The notes beneath the pieces were generated by a model. That model had not been told where the DNA came from and did no database searches. It saw only the letters and a program-made list of their open reading frames with translations. Of a stretch of DNA of 64,000 nt, positions 61,531 through 64,000 are shown one piece after another. Each line of letters begins with the position of its first letter. Position 1 is the stretch's first letter. The stretch is from Effrenium voratum (lineage: Eukaryota > Sar > Dinophyceae > Suessiales > Symbiodiniaceae). The position numbers were made by a program, and so were the translations under genes. The DNA is taken from NCBI GenBank assembly GCA_963377175.1, contig CAUJNA010001002.1, forward strand, positions 313,883 to 377,882. Direction: 5' to 3'.

Positions 61531-61841
61531 TTTTCTTGGATTTTGTTACCCACCATTTGTTGGTGATGCTAGGGATGTTGGTCGGACATGCGGGGGATGT
61601 TGAAAACGATGCTGGGGATGTTGACGAGCTAGTGAAATGCGTCAATTTCGCGAGAAAATGTAAAATACGACACTTTGCTGGCCCGGACGAAAAACGGAAA
61701 AAAATCAAAAAAAAAAACGAAAAAAAAAACCCAAAATAAATCCGCACCCATTCTTTACATGGCTCTGGGTCAACCATTTTAATGCCGGGTTTTGATTGTG
61801 ACTCACCTGCGTTTGTCAAATCGATTTTTGTTTTTCTTCAG

Positions 61842-61929
61842 GAGCGGGATGCTGATGAAGTGGGGCGTTCGCGGGTTGAGCTGGCTGCTGCTCTATGCGA
61901 GCTGCTACATGCTCTTCCAGCCCTTGCTG
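61842..61929 (+). CDS. TMEM43-like exon 16 (membrane segment 2)
   Basis: Reads SGMLMKWGVRGLSWLLLYAS then CYMLFQPLL. Matches human [26 protein letters not shown]: a Lys-x-Trp-Gly-x-Arg turn followed by a membrane helix. Acceptor CTTCAG, preceded by a T-rich tract; donor GT at 61930. Starts in phase 2, ends in phase 0. Confidence 0.87.
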
Positions 61930-62197
61930 GTTCCTCGTGATTCAAGTGGAACAAATCCAGGGTTGTGGGATCAAGGTGTTTTTTCCCCCACTTCTGTGAT
62001 ACAAGGGGAGTCCCCTTTTACATGGGGGGGTTAGTCTTTGGGAGGCCCTTTCGGCAGGGGTCTGTGCACTTCCATGTTAGCTGGTGGAGAAGAAATGGCC
62101 GTGGGTCAAATCCAAAGGGATCCATTTTAGAACCTATTTTTGTGGTTGGAGTACGGGGTTTTGACCCATGGCCAAATCAAAATCGGCCTGTCGCCAT

Positions 62198-62281
62198 GCC
62201 CCCCAAAAAATGGTTGGTCATTACCCAAAAGAAAGGGGTAAAATGGGCCCATTTTTTGCAGGGTGAGAGAGAGACTCCAGG
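62198..62281. mobile_element. Family A element, left end lost
   Basis: AATGGTTGGTCATTACCCAAAAG ... GAGAGAGACTCCAGG, then TA. Confidence 0.72.
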
Positions 62282-62407
62282 TAGTTACAAATGGCTGTGG
62301 GTCTAGACCAATGGGATCCATTTTAGAACCTATTTTAGTGGGGATTGGGATTTTCACTGGGGGTACGGGGTTTTGCAGGGCCAAATCGGAATCGGCGACC
62401 TGTCGCC

Positions 62408-62489
62408 ATGACCCCTTAAAAATGGTTGGTCAATTACCCAAAAGAAAGGGGTTAAATGGGCCCAATTCACAGGGTCACAGAGACTCCAG
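62408..62489. mobile_element. Family A element, left end lost
   Basis: Same structure as the copy 200 bp upstream; the two are part of a local duplication. Confidence 0.7.
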
Positions 62490-63589
62490 TTTGGATTGGG
62501 ATGTTCACTGGGGGTACGGGGTTTTGACCCATGGCCAAATCGGATTCCGCGAGTTCCGCTTGCGTTTCAGAATACGTTTCGCGCATGTTGGCTTTAAAGG
62601 GATGGAACCAGTTGGTAGGTGGTATATCCCATATTTATAGGGCGTCATCCATCCCAACTGGTGCGAAGTGGATTTTGTCCATCCGGGGGGAAATCAACCA
62701 AGCAAAGAATTGATGACCCTTTTTCGCCCTGGCAACTGGAGGGTCTCAGTCTGGCTTGCGGTGATCAAAGTAGGGATCCATTTGACCCTACCAAGCCCAA
62801 GAAACGAGCCCTCTGCTCCAACCCTTCCGAGGCCTCAAAGAATGGGGTTCAAGGGCCAACATGGACTTGAACCCATAGTTCTCCTTTTGCGGGCAATGAG
62901 CCACCCCTGAGTTTAAGTCTACCCAGAAATTCTCAAAAAGTGGAGCCCTGACTGGGATTGTTTGAAGACACATAGACCATCCAACCGGTGGTTTCCTTTA
63001 AGGGAATCCCTAGTTCCATTGCCAAACCCCGGACTCGGTCATTCCCTAGTGAAATGGGGTACCCTGAGAGTATGAACCAAATGAAGAGGAAGAAGGCAAC
63101 TGGAATGAAAATTGGCGCTGCCGCTCCCACCTCTCCCAAATTGGTGGTAGCCGAGCCCGGTGGTTTGAATCGACCAGACCGTCGGGGGAGCCATAATCAA
63201 AACCTGGATAAGTGAAGGGTAGTAACCCAGAGGGTCCAAGTACCTCATGAGGATGGCTTTTGGGGGGTAAAAGGGATCTACAGTAAGTACCTCCTTAGAA
63301 GGTATCAAGGGGCCCTCTGGGTAAAGCCAGAATCAGTTGCGGCCGCCTTTGTAGTTCAAAGCATTGGTTCCCTAGGAGCCCAAGACCTCATTATTTGAGG
63401 TCGGAGAGGGGGTCACAGGCCAACTCATATTTAGGGTCCAAGGGGCTCCTTGGGTTTGGGTACCACGTGTTTTTCTAGCCATCGGTTTTGCTGGTGAATC
63501 AGGTGGCAGCCGCTACCTCTCCCATTTTTTTGTTTTAAAGCAAGCGAGCCCCGTGGCTTTTGGGCACCGGCTCGACCGTCGATGGCCAG

Positions 63590-63688
63590 GTGGTCTTGGA
63601 CATCATCCCCTTTTTAGGGCCCTATTTGAGCTCCGGGACGAGCTTCGTGCTGTGCCTGGTCATCTTCATCATCACGCTGCTGCTGCTC
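63590..63688 (+). CDS. TMEM43-like exon 17 (membrane segments 3-4, right edge uncertain)
   Basis: Reads VVLDIIPFLGPYLSSGTSF then VLCLVIFIITLLLL. Matches human YTLVDWFPVFRDLVNIG followed by AFCVATSLTLLTVA. Acceptor GGCCAG, phase 0. Possible donors are GA at 63689, GC at 63695 and GT at 63698. The family continues with an aromatic-Tyr-Arg-Pro motif and a last hydrophobic segment, which are not in the remaining 300 bases, so the gene runs off the window. Confidence 0.8.
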
Positions 63689-64000
63689 GAGCCAGCGGTT
63701 TCTTCTTTTTTTTTGAGGGGGGTCCGTTTTTTGATGAATCGCGGAGAGCTCTGAGATCCGGTTTTGGGGGTGGAGGAAAAGGTTTACAAGAGGTCGACTT
63801 CTGTGTCCATGCTTGAAACATCGTAAAGTTTGGAGGATTGTTTTGCAGTGGGGTAGAAGTTCTAGAGTGGAAGTACTTCAAAGGTGGTTGGGTGGACGTG
63901 AACTCGCACCTCACGTCCACAGGGTCCCTATTCAACATACATCATGTCCAATTTATAAGTCCGGGTTCCCTATTGTTCCCCGTGATTCAATCATCATTTT

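Larger units (their letters stand above)
54068..61841 (+). other. Intron 15 content
   Basis: About 7.8 kb. Contains a GTAGCCTCAAGCCCAGGAT-type repeat in two or three copies (54140-54370), family F elements (54541-54657, 54958-55077, 59468-59583), a partial family C element (54762-54850), the ATGT/AATGT block (55419-57440), a family B element (58089-58198), an 8-bp GCTTCTTG array (59880-59947) and the tandemly duplicated block at 60.0-61.5 kb. Confidence 0.55.
61930..63589 (+). other. Intron 16 content
   Basis: About 1.7 kb. Contains two family A elements with eroded left ends (62198-62281, 62408-62489) inside a locally repeated segment (words such as GGGGGTACGGGGTTTTG and GGGATCCATTTTAGAACCTATTTT recur), a partial family F piece (62557-62610) and a half family C end (62658-62685). 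No gene seen. Confidence 0.5.
9677..63688 (+). other. TMEM43/LUMA-like gene, 17 mini-exons (partial at both ends)
   Basis: Gene-level model. Seventeen short open segments on the plus strand, in order, give a protein that follows the TMEM43 family: membrane segment 1 followed by an NE-x-R motif, an RLVH motif, VE-[MV]-YQW, Y-x-YN-x(2)-W, an NF-x(3)-[GS]H-x-N motif, a PEVGD-x-RV motif, then three C-terminal hydrophobic segments. All junctions are phase-compatible (0,1,0,2,0,1,0,0,0,2,0,0,0,0,2,0), and the joined frame of about 350 codons has no stop. TMEM43 proteins are about 400 residues, so one or more exons are missing at each end. The family acts as a multi-pass ER/inner nuclear membrane protein in animals; its role in protists is unknown. 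Introns are 1.1 to 10.3 kb. The exon calls are mine, by eye from remembered family sequence; no transcript was available. Confidence 0.8.

Noticed and set aside
1..64000. Dinoflagellate spliced-leader genes (CCGTAGCCATTTTGGCTCAAG type) and CRISPR-like arrays
   Set aside because: Looked for on both strands; only partial words such as TTTGGCTC found, and no regular repeat-spacer array.

Overview
The window looks like nuclear DNA of a dinoflagellate. It is almost entirely repeat-filled non-coding sequence. The coding pieces are mini-exons of 35-90 nt inside small GC-rich islands. Most inferred intron 5' ends are GC (some GT or GA), and all inferred 3' ends are AG, usually followed by G, which is how dinoflagellate introns are described. 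The one large mobile element is a Ty1/copia retrotransposon with a CX2CX3HX4C Gag knuckle, a type common in dinoflagellate genomes. No operons, rRNA, credible tRNA or CRISPR arrays were seen. The species cannot be named from the sequence alone.

Main result: one plus-strand gene appears to run from about 9.7 kb to beyond the right end. Its pieces, read in order, match the TMEM43/LUMA family (DUF1625, a multi-pass ER/inner nuclear membrane protein) from the first membrane segment almost to the last. I find 17 exons (16 supported, 1 tentative) covering about 1.05 kb of 54 kb. All 16 junctions are phase-compatible, and the joined frame has no stop. The 5' exon(s) with the start codon and the last exon(s) were not found or lie outside. 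Nothing here was computed; the model rests on reading frames, splice dinucleotides and remembered family motifs.

Layout: 1-9.68 kb is upstream sequence with repeats and unassigned GC-rich, exon-like patches. 9.68-36 kb holds exons 1-12. 37,340-45,631 is an 8.3-kb copia element inserted in intron 12 in the same orientation as the gene. It has identical 204-bp LTRs, a 5-bp target duplication (GTTTC), a PBS, and Gag-protease-methyltransferase-like-integrase and RT-RNase H reading frames. 46-64 kb holds exons 13-17, a 2-kb ATGT/AATGT simple-sequence block and a locally duplicated satellite-like block at 60-61.5 kb.

The introns are packed with about ten families of short (100-150 bp) foldback or terminal-inverted-repeat elements without coding capacity (MITE/introner-like; called A to L here). 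Several copies carry readable target duplications (TA for family A, 4 bp for families B, G and H). Some are nested inside each other, which gives a relative age order. Many stop within 100 nt of an exon, so exons survive as islands between element copies.
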